Shown here piece by piece: positions 19,169 through 28,401 of a stretch of DNA of 46,634 nucleotides. The translations under genes were made by a program, and so were the position numbers. Source of the DNA: Candidatus Nitrosopumilus sp. (GTDB lineage Archaea; Thermoproteota; Nitrososphaeria; Nitrososphaerales; Nitrosopumilaceae). The stretch covers positions 1 to 46,634 of the forward strand of contig JAOUNB010000004.1 of the NCBI GenBank assembly GCA_029881195.1, written 5' to 3'. A model generated the notes under the pieces. The model made no database searches and was not told the origin of the DNA. It saw only the letters and a list, made by a program, of their open reading frames with translations. Position 1 is the stretch's first letter, and every line of letters starts with the position of its first letter.

Positions 19169-19909
19169 ATGATTAAAGATAAGGTTGCAATAATTACAGG
19201 CGCAAGCAGTGGTATAGGTTTGGCTACTGCATTAGCACTATCAAAAGCAGGCGCTAGAGTTGCTATAGGAGCTAGAAGAGTTGACAGATTAGAAGAACTT
19301 GCAAAAAAAATTTCATCTGATGGCGGAGAAGTATTTTTTCAAAAATTGGACGTAACTCAAAGATCTGAATGTGAAAATTTTGCTAATGCAGTTTTAGACA
19401 AGTGGGGTTCTATTGATATTCTTGTAAACAATGCAGGTTTGATGCCCTTGAGCTTCTTCAAGAGTCTAAAAGTCGATGAATGGGATAGAATGATTGATGT
19501 GAATATTAAAGGTGTCCTATATTCTACAGCCGCAGTAATCTCTCATATGAAAGATAAAAAATCCGGTCACATTGTAAATCTCTCATCTGTAGCTGGAAGA
19601 ATTGTTTTTCCAGCAGGAAGTGTCTACTGCGCAACAAAACATGCAGTTGCAGCGTTTAGTGAGGGATTAAGACAAGAATTCAGTGTACGATCTAACATTC
19701 GAGTTACTAGTATAGAACCTGGAGTTGTTGCAACCGAACTTAATGACACGATTACTGATGAATCATTGCAAGGATTTGTTGAAAATGCAAAGAAGATGGA
19801 AGCATTACAAGCAGAAGACATTGCAAATGCAATTTTGTATGCAGTTGATTCTCCATCTCATGTAAATGTCAATGAAATCCTGATAAGGCCTACAACACAA
19901 GAACGCTAA
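19169..19909 (+). CDS. SDR family NAD(P)-dependent oxidoreductase
   Basis: 'TGASSGIGLATA', 'NNAGLMPL', Ser/Tyr/Lys 'SSVAGRIVFPAGSVYCATKHAV'. Confidence 0.93.
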   Translation: MIKDKVAIITGASSGIGLATALALSKAGARVAIGARRVDRLEELAKKISSDGGEVFFQKLDVTQRSECENFANAVLDKWGSIDILVNNAGLMPLSFFKSLKVDEWDRMIDVNIKGVLYSTAAVISHMKDKKSGHIVNLSSVAGRIVFPAGSVYCATKHAVAAFSEGLRQEFSVRSNIRVTSIEPGVVATELNDTITDESLQGFVENAKKMEALQAEDIANAILYAVDSPSHVNVNEILIRPTTQER

Positions 19910-19910
19910 G

Positions 19911-21059
19911 TTGACTGGTATCCCACATGTTGTAATTTTAGGTGGAGGTTTTGGTGGACTATCAACTGCTACTGAGTTAAGAAATTCTCTATCCTCATCA
20001 CAAGTAAAAATTACTGTAATCGACAAAAAAGACTGGTTTATGGTAGGATTTGCAAAATTGTGGATAATCAATGGGACACGAACTTTTGAAAATTCAATCG
20101 GCTCGTTAAATGAATTATCAAAAAAAGAAATCAGTTTCATTAAAGACGAAATTTTAAGAATTGATCTACAAAATAAAAACGTAAAAACACAATCCCAAAA
20201 TATTCAATATGATTACCTGATAATTTCTATGGGTGCTGTTCTAGCCTCAGAAAAAATTCCTGGATTGGTTGAAAATGGATTAATTCTGTATGATCACAAT
20301 GATCTTTTAGAAATTCATGACAGGCTGGAAAACATGGAATCTGGAAAGATTGCAATATCTATCATGGGGATGCCTTACAAGTGTCCTCCCGCTCCATTTG
20401 AGGCTAGTTTACTAATAGATTCCATGCTTAGAAAACGTCGAATACGTGATTCTATACAAATTGATTTTTACAGTCCTGCCCCTATTACCCTACCTGCAGC
20501 TGGTCCTGAAGTAAGCAAACAAATTCTAGAACTTATTAATTCTGAAAAAATTGTTTTTCATAATTCATGTAAAATAAAATCTGTCGAATCTAAAAAACTA
20601 ATTTTTGAAAACAGTGAAGCTGATTTTGATTTACTTTTGGCAGTTCCTCCACATATAGCTCCAAAAGTAATTTATGATTCCGGATTAGCTCAAGAACCTG
20701 GATTCATTTCAATAGACAGAGATTGTAAAACATCTTTTGAAAATGTTTTTGCAATAGGTGATGTTACCAATTTGACCGTTACAGAAACAATGGCGGTTCC
20801 AAAAGCGGGAGTTTTTGCAGAGGGCGAAGGGATTACAGTTGCTAAAAACATAATTTCAAAAATTCAATCAAAAGAAGAATCCGCACTTTTTGACGGAAAG
20901 GGTGGTTGTTTTATAGAATCCGGTAGAGATACTGCATCTGTTATAGAAGTAGATATGTTCTCAAACTCAAAACCTTCAACAAATCTTACAAAATCAACTG
21001 CAGATAATCTTTCTAAAAAAATAGAATTCGAAAAAGAAAGACTAGCAAAATGGTTATAG
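19911..21059 (+). CDS. FAD-dependent oxidoreductase, sulfide:quinone reductase / flavocytochrome c-like
   Basis: 'VVILGGGFGGLSTATEL', 'GMPYKCPPAPFEASLLID', 'VFAIGDVTNLTV'; 1 bp after the SDR gene; TTG start. Confidence 0.85.
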   Translation: MTGIPHVVILGGGFGGLSTATELRNSLSSSQVKITVIDKKDWFMVGFAKLWIINGTRTFENSIGSLNELSKKEISFIKDEILRIDLQNKNVKTQSQNIQYDYLIISMGAVLASEKIPGLVENGLILYDHNDLLEIHDRLENMESGKIAISIMGMPYKCPPAPFEASLLIDSMLRKRRIRDSIQIDFYSPAPITLPAAGPEVSKQILELINSEKIVFHNSCKIKSVESKKLIFENSEADFDLLLAVPPHIAPKVIYDSGLAQEPGFISIDRDCKTSFENVFAIGDVTNLTVTETMAVPKAGVFAEGEGITVAKNIISKIQSKEESALFDGKGGCFIESGRDTASVIEVDMFSNSKPSTNLTKSTADNLSKKIEFEKERLAKWL

Positions 21060-21269
21060 TTCATTTTTGTCATCTTTAGCTTTGAAAAGATGTTCTAAGA
21101 TTGCTTTTACTTCAACACCTAAATCCTGAGTATTTTTTGACAGATTCAGTCTTTCTGGGATATTATTTTTAAAATCTTCATCTTGTAATTCAATACTTCT
21201 TTTTTGAACACAATCAAGATGATCTTGATCAGTTGCTGAAATTTTGTGACAGATACTACAAATTTTCAT
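21054..21269 (-). CDS. Small conserved hypothetical protein (possible Zn-binding CxxC)
   Basis: 71-aa ORF starting MKICSICHKISATDQDHLDC. Confidence 0.55.
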   Translation of the reverse strand: MKICSICHKISATDQDHLDCVQKRSIELQDEDFKNNIPERLNLSKNTQDLGVEVKAILEHLFKAKDDKNEL

Positions 21270-21325
21270 GTATTTGATAAATCAATACGACGATTTAATA
21301 ATTTCATTTTGTGCCTCTGAAACAA

Positions 21326-21399
21326 GGGATTGTAGTCTAGCTTGGTATGATACTAGTCTGGGGGACTAGTGGTCGCAGGTTCAAATCCTGCCAATCCCA
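21326..21399 (+). tRNA. tRNA-Pro (anticodon GGG)
   Basis: GGGATTG/CAATCCC acceptor, anticodon arm CTAGT-CTGGGGG-ACTAG (anticodon GGG), T arm GCAGG-TTCAAAT-CCTGC; CCA not encoded. Confidence 0.93.
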
Positions 21400-22161
21400 T
21401 TATAATTTCAGAATTTTTAATAATTCGTCAAAACTTTCTCTTGTTTTTTCTTGTTTGTATTGTTTTAGTGCATCAATAATTTTTTCTTTGGGTGGATTTT
21501 TGTAAACCTTTTGGACCTTTTTTGCAATACCTGATCCAATAAAAAATGCTTGAGTGATAGATGTGACATTTGATGGTCTTCGCGTAGTACTGGAGCTTTC
21601 AAAATCAATTAAAGTAGACTTTGTCTTTCCTACTATGACATGTTTGGAAATATTACTTAATTCACCATGATCAAAGCCTAATTGATCTAATCTGTAACAA
21701 TCTTCTAGAATTTTTCTAATTGTGGATTTTAATTGCTTTGCACTTCCTACACCTTTTAACAAATAAACCCATTCACTAATTTTAACTCCTTCTAAATATT
21801 CCATCACTAAAAAATTTTTGCTAGCAACTAACATTTTTGGCCCAACATTCACAGAATTCACTAATTTTAGCAATGTTGCTTCTTTTTTCATTTCTTTTCT
21901 TTGTGAATCAGTTCTTCTGATTTTCAATGCAACTAATTTATAATTTTTTTTCGCAAGAACTACAACTCCTACATATCCTTTACCTAAGATAGCTAGTTTA
22001 CCAATTGTTGTAGGACCCACAAACGAAATTGATCTAATTTTTAATTTTTCTAACTCATTTATTCTTGATTTTATTTGACGACCGGTAGCTTTTGGATATC
22101 CTAGAATTTTTGAATATGGTTCATCAGAAAGTTTCTTAATTGAAATAAACGAATGTGTCAT
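21400..22161 (-). CDS. Predicted Ser/Thr protein kinase (RIO/Bud32-like, COG2112 type)
   Basis: 'ILGKGYVGVVVLAKKNYKLVALKIRR', 'LVMEYLEGVKI', 'LGFDHGELSNISKHVIV', 'STLIDFESSS'. Confidence 0.75.
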   Translation of the reverse strand: MTHSFISIKKLSDEPYSKILGYPKATGRQIKSRINELEKLKIRSISFVGPTTIGKLAILGKGYVGVVVLAKKNYKLVALKIRRTDSQRKEMKKEATLLKLVNSVNVGPKMLVASKNFLVMEYLEGVKISEWVYLLKGVGSAKQLKSTIRKILEDCYRLDQLGFDHGELSNISKHVIVGKTKSTLIDFESSSTTRRPSNVTSITQAFFIGSGIAKKVQKVYKNPPKEKIIDALKQYKQEKTRESFDELLKILKL

Positions 22162-23467
22162 CTGTTGAAATCAATTCACTTGCAACCTCTTTAATTGATT
22201 TGCTTAGATTTTTCTTTCCTACTGAAACCTTGTAACCTTGTTTGAAATCACTTTGAAGACCTTTAGGTATGCCTATTTGAAGATTTTTTTTCAAAAATTC
22301 TGACATAAATTTAACTGCATTTGTATGCTTTCTCTTTTCTAGAGAAATTATTTTTCCATTATTTTCCATCCACATTAATTCTGTGTTTTCAAGATTTTTG
22401 GAAATAAAACTCTGCGAACTGTCTTCCCTAAAAAAATCTGGCCCCTCCTTTGAATAAATTTGATTGATCTTTGATGATTCCAAGAAGAAAAACAGGTAAA
22501 CTTTATTTTTTTGATCTGTATAAGATTTACTTCTTAATACATTAAATCCACCCAATTCTAATTGTGTAGACAATGATGATGTAGCTCTCTTAATCTGTCC
22601 CCATATTATATCTGGACTTCTGATTTTAAAATTAAATTCTATCACTAACAAGTTATCCCAATACTTTTTTGCAATTCTTAATTTTTTATTCCTAAAAAAC
22701 TCTAAAGTACTTCTATCTTTAAAGGCCCTGCAAATTAGAACAAATTTCCCAATATTTTCATTAGATATTGCAGCAGCTAAGTTTCTGTTATTGTCAACAG
22801 GGTCAATTATTACAATTGGTGTTTCAAATCTCTTTGAAGTTTTTCCTATAACTTGATTTTCTTTAATTTCTGATATTGATTTTACAATATTTTCAAAATT
22901 TCCAAAATGCAAAACCAAAACCTCTGATACATATCCACTAAAACCTTGTTTTGCAATTTCTGCACCATAAATTCCGTTTGATTTTAGAAATGTTTTGAGA
23001 ATTCTTACATCATTTTTCATTTTTGATGTTAATGATTTTTGCATAAATTTTGTGTGAAATGTTGATCTATCTGCGGCGCTTTTCCATTCTCCAATTTTTA
23101 CATCATAAAATGGAACTACATTGATCTTAGTGCCTTTAATTTTAGCCTCAACATATGGATGCTCAGAATACCTGACATAAGGAAAATATTTTTTTAATGA
23201 GTTGAAACCTATCTTTTTTGAAATTTTTTCAAATTTTTCTTCTGTTGTGGATTTTTTAAATCTTACAAAAATATCTATGTCTGCATCTTCTGATAGCCAA
23301 GTACCTTTTGCAAATGATCCTCCAAATTCCAATCCTATAACTTCTGTATATTTTCCAATTTCCTTTTCTACTAACTTGAATGCTAGATCAGCAATTTCTT
23401 TTTTTGATTTCTCAATTGTTTTTAACGGAATTACATTTTTAGACACTTTACTAATAACTTGCTTCAT
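22136..23467 (-). CDS. cca: CCA-adding enzyme (archaeal class I tRNA nucleotidyltransferase)
   Basis: 'LEFGGSFAKGTWLSEDADIDIFVRF' nucleotidyltransferase motif and archaeal CCA layout. Confidence 0.93.
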   Translation of the reverse strand: MKQVISKVSKNVIPLKTIEKSKKEIADLAFKLVEKEIGKYTEVIGLEFGGSFAKGTWLSEDADIDIFVRFKKSTTEEKFEKISKKIGFNSLKKYFPYVRYSEHPYVEAKIKGTKINVVPFYDVKIGEWKSAADRSTFHTKFMQKSLTSKMKNDVRILKTFLKSNGIYGAEIAKQGFSGYVSEVLVLHFGNFENIVKSISEIKENQVIGKTSKRFETPIVIIDPVDNNRNLAAAISNENIGKFVLICRAFKDRSTLEFFRNKKLRIAKKYWDNLLVIEFNFKIRSPDIIWGQIKRATSSLSTQLELGGFNVLRSKSYTDQKNKVYLFFFLESSKINQIYSKEGPDFFREDSSQSFISKNLENTELMWMENNGKIISLEKRKHTNAVKFMSEFLKKNLQIGIPKGLQSDFKQGYKVSVGKKNLSKSIKEVASELISTDDTFVYFN

Positions 23468-24009
23468 TTTCTTGCTTGAATCTCCTCTAAATCAGAATAA
23501 ATTGGCCCAGTAGATGTAAGTTCACTTTTTTTTAATTTAAAACTAGTTATTTCTTGAATGCCAAAATCTATCATCTTTTGCTTATCCAATTCTTTTGTAA
23601 TATCATCTACCTTCTTTTTAATTCTAAATATTGTAACGTGAGGTTTGAATGGCTTGTCAGGAGAAAATCCCAAGGGTTCTAATACTTTTTCAACTTTTTT
23701 TGCCAACTGAATTAACATATTGCCTCCACCCTCGTCAGTACCTATCCAAATCACTCTTGGAAATTTAGATTTAGGAAATGCGCCAATTCCTTTCAAATTA
23801 ATCTTAAAACTTGAAAATTCAATTGTATTAAGAGCATCAATAATTTTTTCAGAGTCATCATCTGAAACTTCCCCTAAAAATTGTAATGTAAAATGTAAAC
23901 TTTCTGAATCAATAGCTTTTGCGTTGATGTTAACTTTATCTTGAATTTTTTTTATTGAATGAATAACATCATCATTTGAAATTTCCACTGCTACAAAAGT
24001 TCGCATCAT
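23464..24009 (-). CDS. thpR: RNA 2',3'-cyclic phosphodiesterase (2'-5' RNA ligase family)
   Basis: Two HxT/S motifs, 'LHFTLQFLGEV' and 'PHVTIFRIK'; N-terminus MMRTFVAVEIS places the start near 24009 rather than 24075. Confidence 0.88.
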   Translation of the reverse strand: MMRTFVAVEISNDDVIHSIKKIQDKVNINAKAIDSESLHFTLQFLGEVSDDDSEKIIDALNTIEFSSFKINLKGIGAFPKSKFPRVIWIGTDEGGGNMLIQLAKKVEKVLEPLGFSPDKPFKPHVTIFRIKKKVDDITKELDKQKMIDFGIQEITSFKLKKSELTSTGPIYSDLEEIQARK

Positions 24010-24075
24010 ATCCTTCTTTGATATATCTTTATAATAATTTCCGGTAACTTCATAGACGAGTTTCATTTTTGTCAT

Positions 24076-24627
24076 ATGTTGACAAAATTAATCGTATGCC
24101 TAACAGGCATGCCCGGTGCTGGAAAATCCACCATTGCTGAAGGTTTGAAATCAAAAGGATATGAGATTATCAATATGGGAAATGCTGTTAGGGAAGAAGC
24201 AAAAAAAAGAAATTTAGAATTAACAAGAACAAATCTTGGGAAATTGATGCTTGAACTCAGAGAGCAAAATGGCCCAGGTGCAATAGCAGAATTAGTTAAA
24301 TCACAAATTGAATCTTCTACATCTGACGTAATACTGATAGATGGAGTAAGATCAAATGATGAAATAAAAGTACTAAGAAAATATGGCACTGTAAAACTAT
24401 TAGCAATTCATGCTTCTACTGACACAAGATTTGATTTTCTACAAAAAAGAGGGAGATCAGATGATCCACAAACAAAGGAACACTTTGAAGAAAGAGATAA
24501 TCGTGAATTAGGAGTTGGAATTAGCAATTCAATCGCTTTATCTGATTATGCAATTTCAAATATTGGTTTGACAAAAGATGAATTAATCAAAAATGCCTAC
24601 GAAATTATTCAAAGTTGGATAGAATGA
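24076..24627 (+). CDS. P-loop nucleotide kinase, UPF0200 / dephospho-CoA kinase-like
   Basis: Walker A 'LTGMPGAGKSTIAEGLKSKGYEIINMG', 'ILIDGVRSNDEI'. Confidence 0.8.
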   Translation: MLTKLIVCLTGMPGAGKSTIAEGLKSKGYEIINMGNAVREEAKKRNLELTRTNLGKLMLELREQNGPGAIAELVKSQIESSTSDVILIDGVRSNDEIKVLRKYGTVKLLAIHASTDTRFDFLQKRGRSDDPQTKEHFEERDNRELGVGISNSIALSDYAISNIGLTKDELIKNAYEIIQSWIE

Positions 24628-25022
24628 AAATCCCAAACATCAATTGTATAATTCAAATGACAACTACGTTAAATCCTTCTGAAGATTCTGAGAAAGTTCA
24701 AAAATCGATTTCAAATATTTTCCCATATTCAACAATCAAAATTGAACATCTCTCAATTACAGCACAGTCAAGAGAATTGAGATCATTTGAAAAAATTTAT
24801 GAAACAATTCATTTAAAAAAATCCCAAAACACCTATCGTCGTTATCTTGAAAAAAATTTAGATAACGACACAACTTGGTTTTATCTTAATAAACAGGCAG
24901 CATTTGTTGAACAAATAGCAATTTGTGAAGAAGCAGAAGAATCTCCTTTGGGGCCAATTAAAGTAATTCTTACCTCCTCAAATATTGATAAAATACTTGA
25001 TTGGATTATTTTAGGGAATTAG
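24615..25022 (+). CDS. RNA-binding domain protein, UPF0201 / COG1325 type
   Basis: Position after UPF0200 and 'TYRRYLEKNLDNDTTWFYLNKQAAFVEQIAICEEAEESPLGPIKVILTS'; UPF0200 and UPF0201 are fused in some archaea. Confidence 0.75.
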   Translation: MDRMKIPNINCIIQMTTTLNPSEDSEKVQKSISNIFPYSTIKIEHLSITAQSRELRSFEKIYETIHLKKSQNTYRRYLEKNLDNDTTWFYLNKQAAFVEQIAICEEAEESPLGPIKVILTSSNIDKILDWIILGN

Positions 25023-25092
25023 CCAGACTTGGTTAAGAAAAATCACTCTGTTTTGACTATTTTTTTTAGTATGAATCTAAAATCATTTTCTT

Positions 25093-25497
25093 TTGAATAA
25101 CTATCAAATGTTCATAAAATTAGGCATAATTGCAGGTATTTTGATATTAGGAGGCATGATATTTTCTAATGAGATTGATATCTTGTTTCCAACAACCTCG
25201 GCAAGCGTAATTAATTCTTTAAAAACCGACGTATCAAATTTTGGCTCTAAAGCTTCAGACTCAGTTGAAAAAAGAATTGATGGTTCAATTGATAAAATAA
25301 TGGATAAAACAGGCAAAACCATCTCTAATGAAATAAGTCAAGCTGGAAATGAAATTTCCAACGAAATTTCTGAGGTAAAAAAATCTTCTCAAAAAATAAT
25401 TAGTGAAGAAATTCCTAATCTTAATCCTATTGAATCTATTAAGAATATCTTTGTGACCAATTCAACTTCACAAAATTCAAAATCAACTGATTCATAA
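25093..25497 (+). CDS. Membrane-anchored coiled-coil protein, hypothetical
   Basis: N-terminal TM followed by repetitive amphipathic 'ISNEISQAGNEISNEISEVKKSSQKIISEEI'; TTG start. Confidence 0.5.
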   Translation: MNNYQMFIKLGIIAGILILGGMIFSNEIDILFPTTSASVINSLKTDVSNFGSKASDSVEKRIDGSIDKIMDKTGKTISNEISQAGNEISNEISEVKKSSQKIISEEIPNLNPIESIKNIFVTNSTSQNSKSTDS

Positions 25498-25531
25498 TCT
25501 GTTTCATCACTATTCTAACTACACAAATTAA

Positions 25532-25832
25532 TTTTCAGGTGAAATACGAAACAATTTCTTATCTACAAAACAGGAATCTGATTATGGTATCAATATTATG
25601 ATCTTAGCGAAAAATCAAATAGTGTTAATGTTATAATTACAATTGCAAAAAAAGAAAATTTTTCTGGGATGTACTTTACTTCAACGTTAGAAACAATTGT
25701 AAATGATACTACAGATATTCCTTATCCTGTAAATATAATTTTGATCATTAGAACTAGTTTTAACTTTCTTCAATGTTTAATATGGAATATTCATCTTATT
25801 CAAATATTAATGATGTATTTTTACAAAAATAA
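25532..25832 (+). pseudogene. Decayed coding region with two frameshifts
   Basis: Protein-like runs in three successive frames: FSGEIRNNFLSTKQESDYGIN, then YDLSEKSNSVNVIITIAKKENFSGMYFTSTLETIVNDTTDIPYPVNI, then SSMFNMEYSSYSNINDVFLQK*. Confidence 0.4.
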
Positions 25833-25833
25833 T

Positions 25834-26556
25834 TTAATTTTTTTTAAATAATGTTACAAACTTGGGTAAAGAAATTGCACTTGTATTCCTTATAATCAAA
25901 TCCATTTCTGATGACATTTCAGTATTTTCTGGATTAATTTCAATCAGTAATGCATTATTTTGTTTTGCATAGATAGGTAATGTGTTTGCAGGAGATACGA
26001 CTAACGATGTACCAACAATTATCATTAAATCACATTGACTTGCTAAAACCATGGCTTTTTGCCAAACATCTTGCGGTAATGATTCTCCAAACCATACTAC
26101 ATCAGGTCGTAGAATATTTCCACATCTGCATAAAGGTGGAACTTTTGAAATTTCATATGTTGTTTCCTCTTTAAAATCACAAACTGAACATTTGATCTTA
26201 ATGATACTTCCGTGCAGCTCTAATACTTGAGAACTTCCTGCCTTTTGGTGAAGTCCATCAATGTTCTGTGTTAAAACTACTACTTTGACATATTTTTCTA
26301 ACTCAGCAATAGCCCTATGCCCAGGATTCGGTTTTGCTGCAAAGATATTGGCTCTTCTTTCATTATACCATTCCCAAACTAACTTTGGATTATTATAGAA
26401 TGCATCAATTGTTGCTAATTTCATTGCATCATGATTTCTCCATAATCCATCTTTTCCTCTAAAAGTTGGAATTCCACTTTCTTGAGAAATTCCAGCTCCT
26501 GTTACAAATACAACTTTCTTAATATTGTCAATATCATCTTTTATTAATTCAAACAT
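25834..26556 (-). CDS. cobB: Sir2 family NAD-dependent protein deacylase
   Basis: 'FVTGAGISQESGIPTFRG', 'TQNIDGLHQKAGS', 'LHGSI', zinc Cys 'CSVC...CRCG', 'VVWFGESLP'. Confidence 0.95.
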   Translation of the reverse strand: MFELIKDDIDNIKKVVFVTGAGISQESGIPTFRGKDGLWRNHDAMKLATIDAFYNNPKLVWEWYNERRANIFAAKPNPGHRAIAELEKYVKVVVLTQNIDGLHQKAGSSQVLELHGSIIKIKCSVCDFKEETTYEISKVPPLCRCGNILRPDVVWFGESLPQDVWQKAMVLASQCDLMIIVGTSLVVSPANTLPIYAKQNNALLIEINPENTEMSSEMDLIIRNTSAISLPKFVTLFKKN

Positions 26557-26557
26557 T

Positions 26558-27457
26558 TTATTTAATTTCTATTTCTAAAAGATCTCTTGCAGTAATTACT
26601 GAATCATGAATTTTGTTTGCTTCTTGTAAATGTCCAACTTCATCTTTGTATCTTGCCGAAAAGTGTGTTAAAACCAGATTTTTTACTTTTGCACTTTTTG
26701 CTATAGTTGCTGCTTGCTTTGCAGTAGAATGACATGTGTCTTGTGCTCTTTGTTTTTCTCCATCTAAAAATGTAGCATCAAACACGAGATAATCGCAATT
26801 CTCAAAAAACTTTTCTAATTCTTTAGTGGGCATTGTATCTCCTGAAATACCAATTTTTTTGCCAGAACGTTTTTCTCCTAGTACTTGTTCTGGTTTTATT
26901 ATTTTTCCATTAATTTCTATTTGATTTCCATTTTGTAGTTTTTTCCATAATTCTCCTTCCGGTATTCCTATTTTTTTTGCTTCATCAAGATTGAATCTCC
27001 CAGGTTTATCCTTTTCTTCAAACAAATATGAAAACGCCGTTACTGAATGATTAGCCTTACAAGCATAAATTGAAAATTTTTTATCTTCAAAAACTTTTCC
27101 TTCTTTAATATTGGTAATTAAGATAGGAAATGATAATCCAAAATTTAACACTTTTATATTTGCAGCAATGAATTCCTCAATTCCATTTGGTCCAAAAATT
27201 TCTAGTGCCTCTGTTCTGTTTTGCATAGACATTGTTTGCAACAATCCTAGAATTCCTACGCAATGATCCCCGTGTAGATGCGTTACAAACATCTTCATTT
27301 TTTTGTTCCATCCTAAACCTGATTTCATATAGGAAATCTGTGCTGCTTCTCCTGCATCAAACATCAGAATTTCACCATCTCTTTCTAAGCAAATACAGGA
27401 TAGTCCTCTTTTTTCGGTAGGTTGTGCAGCTGATGTCCCTAGGAATACAAGTTTCAT
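26558..27457 (-). CDS. rnz: Ribonuclease Z
   Basis: 'FLGTSAAQPTEKRGLSC', 'THLHGDHCVGILGLLQTM', 'HSTAKQAATIAK', 'LTHFSARY'. Confidence 0.95.
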   Translation of the reverse strand: MKLVFLGTSAAQPTEKRGLSCICLERDGEILMFDAGEAAQISYMKSGLGWNKKMKMFVTHLHGDHCVGILGLLQTMSMQNRTEALEIFGPNGIEEFIAANIKVLNFGLSFPILITNIKEGKVFEDKKFSIYACKANHSVTAFSYLFEEKDKPGRFNLDEAKKIGIPEGELWKKLQNGNQIEINGKIIKPEQVLGEKRSGKKIGISGDTMPTKELEKFFENCDYLVFDATFLDGEKQRAQDTCHSTAKQAATIAKSAKVKNLVLTHFSARYKDEVGHLQEANKIHDSVITARDLLEIEIK

Positions 27458-28401
27458 TTTATCAAAATTGTCCTAGTCAAGCTTTTATGCCTATAGATTT
27501 CATATTTTTTTAGTCCCTTTAATTTCAACTTATCATCTAGTTCTTTTTTATACATGATTGCAATTCTTTTTCGTCTAGGAAGAATTAAAAAAAATCTCCT
27601 TAAGATTTCTTCCGGTTTTTCTGATGTCTTTGAGGATCTTCCATAGGGTAAATCAGTAACGATTCCATCAAAATCTTGAGAAACTTTGGTTAATTCTTGA
27701 AAATCTGAATTGAAAACTTTGGATTTATACCCATTCACCTTGAGATTTTCTTTTGAAATCAAACACATCTTTTCATCAAAATCAAATCCAATTCCATGAA
27801 TTCCCATAGATTCAGCTTCTAAGAGGGTTGTACCTGTACCACAAAATGGATCACAAACCGTTTCTCCCTCTTTCATTCCTATGAGATTTATCATAACTCT
27901 TGTTAATTTCCAATCTAATTCATGAGGATATTTTGTAATCTTTATTGGTCTATTTGTTTCATTAACTCTTTTTGAAAATCCAAAAAAGTTTTCTTCATCA
28001 GTAAAAATGAGATATACTGTAATGTCTGGATTTTCTAATTTTACTTTTGCATAAGAAAATTTTGATATCATATCTCCCATTGAACTTTCTAATTCAGGAA
28101 TGTTAAATTGATTTGATGACAAATTTATTATTCTACAAACAAAGGTTTTCGCATTTTTCAAAACTCCCAAATTTTCTTCATCTAAAAATAACCCAGACAT
28201 TTTTCTTAAGATCTGACCTGAAATTTTTACAAATGATGCACGTCCTGTAATTTTTTCCCAGTTTGTTTTTGATTGAATAATTACTAAATTTGAAATAATT
28301 TTTACTTTAGAAAACCTATCGTACATTTTTGATAGCGCAATAATCTCATCAATTGCAAGTTCAAGATTATCTTTAGATAAAATGAAAAAACTTTCTGGCA
28401 T
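27454..28401 (-). CDS. THUMP-type tRNA (guanine-N2) methyltransferase, Trm-G10/Trm11-like
   Basis: 'CDPFCGTGTTLLEAESMGIHGIGFDFD' SAM motif, 'VTDLPYGRSS' N6-MTase-type motif IV, N-terminal THUMP-like region. Confidence 0.85.
   Translation of the reverse strand: MPESFFILSKDNLELAIDEIIALSKMYDRFSKVKIISNLVIIQSKTNWEKITGRASFVKISGQILRKMSGLFLDEENLGVLKNAKTFVCRIINLSSNQFNIPELESSMGDMISKFSYAKVKLENPDITVYLIFTDEENFFGFSKRVNETNRPIKITKYPHELDWKLTRVMINLIGMKEGETVCDPFCGTGTTLLEAESMGIHGIGFDFDEKMCLISKENLKVNGYKSKVFNSDFQELTKVSQDFDGIVTDLPYGRSSKTSEKPEEILRRFFLILPRRKRIAIMYKKELDDKLKLKGLKKYEIYRHKSLTRTILIK

Noticed and set aside
25669-25851. 60-aa ORF as an independent gene
   Set aside because: Only its first part looks protein-like and it continues upstream without a start; better explained as the middle frame of a decayed gene.
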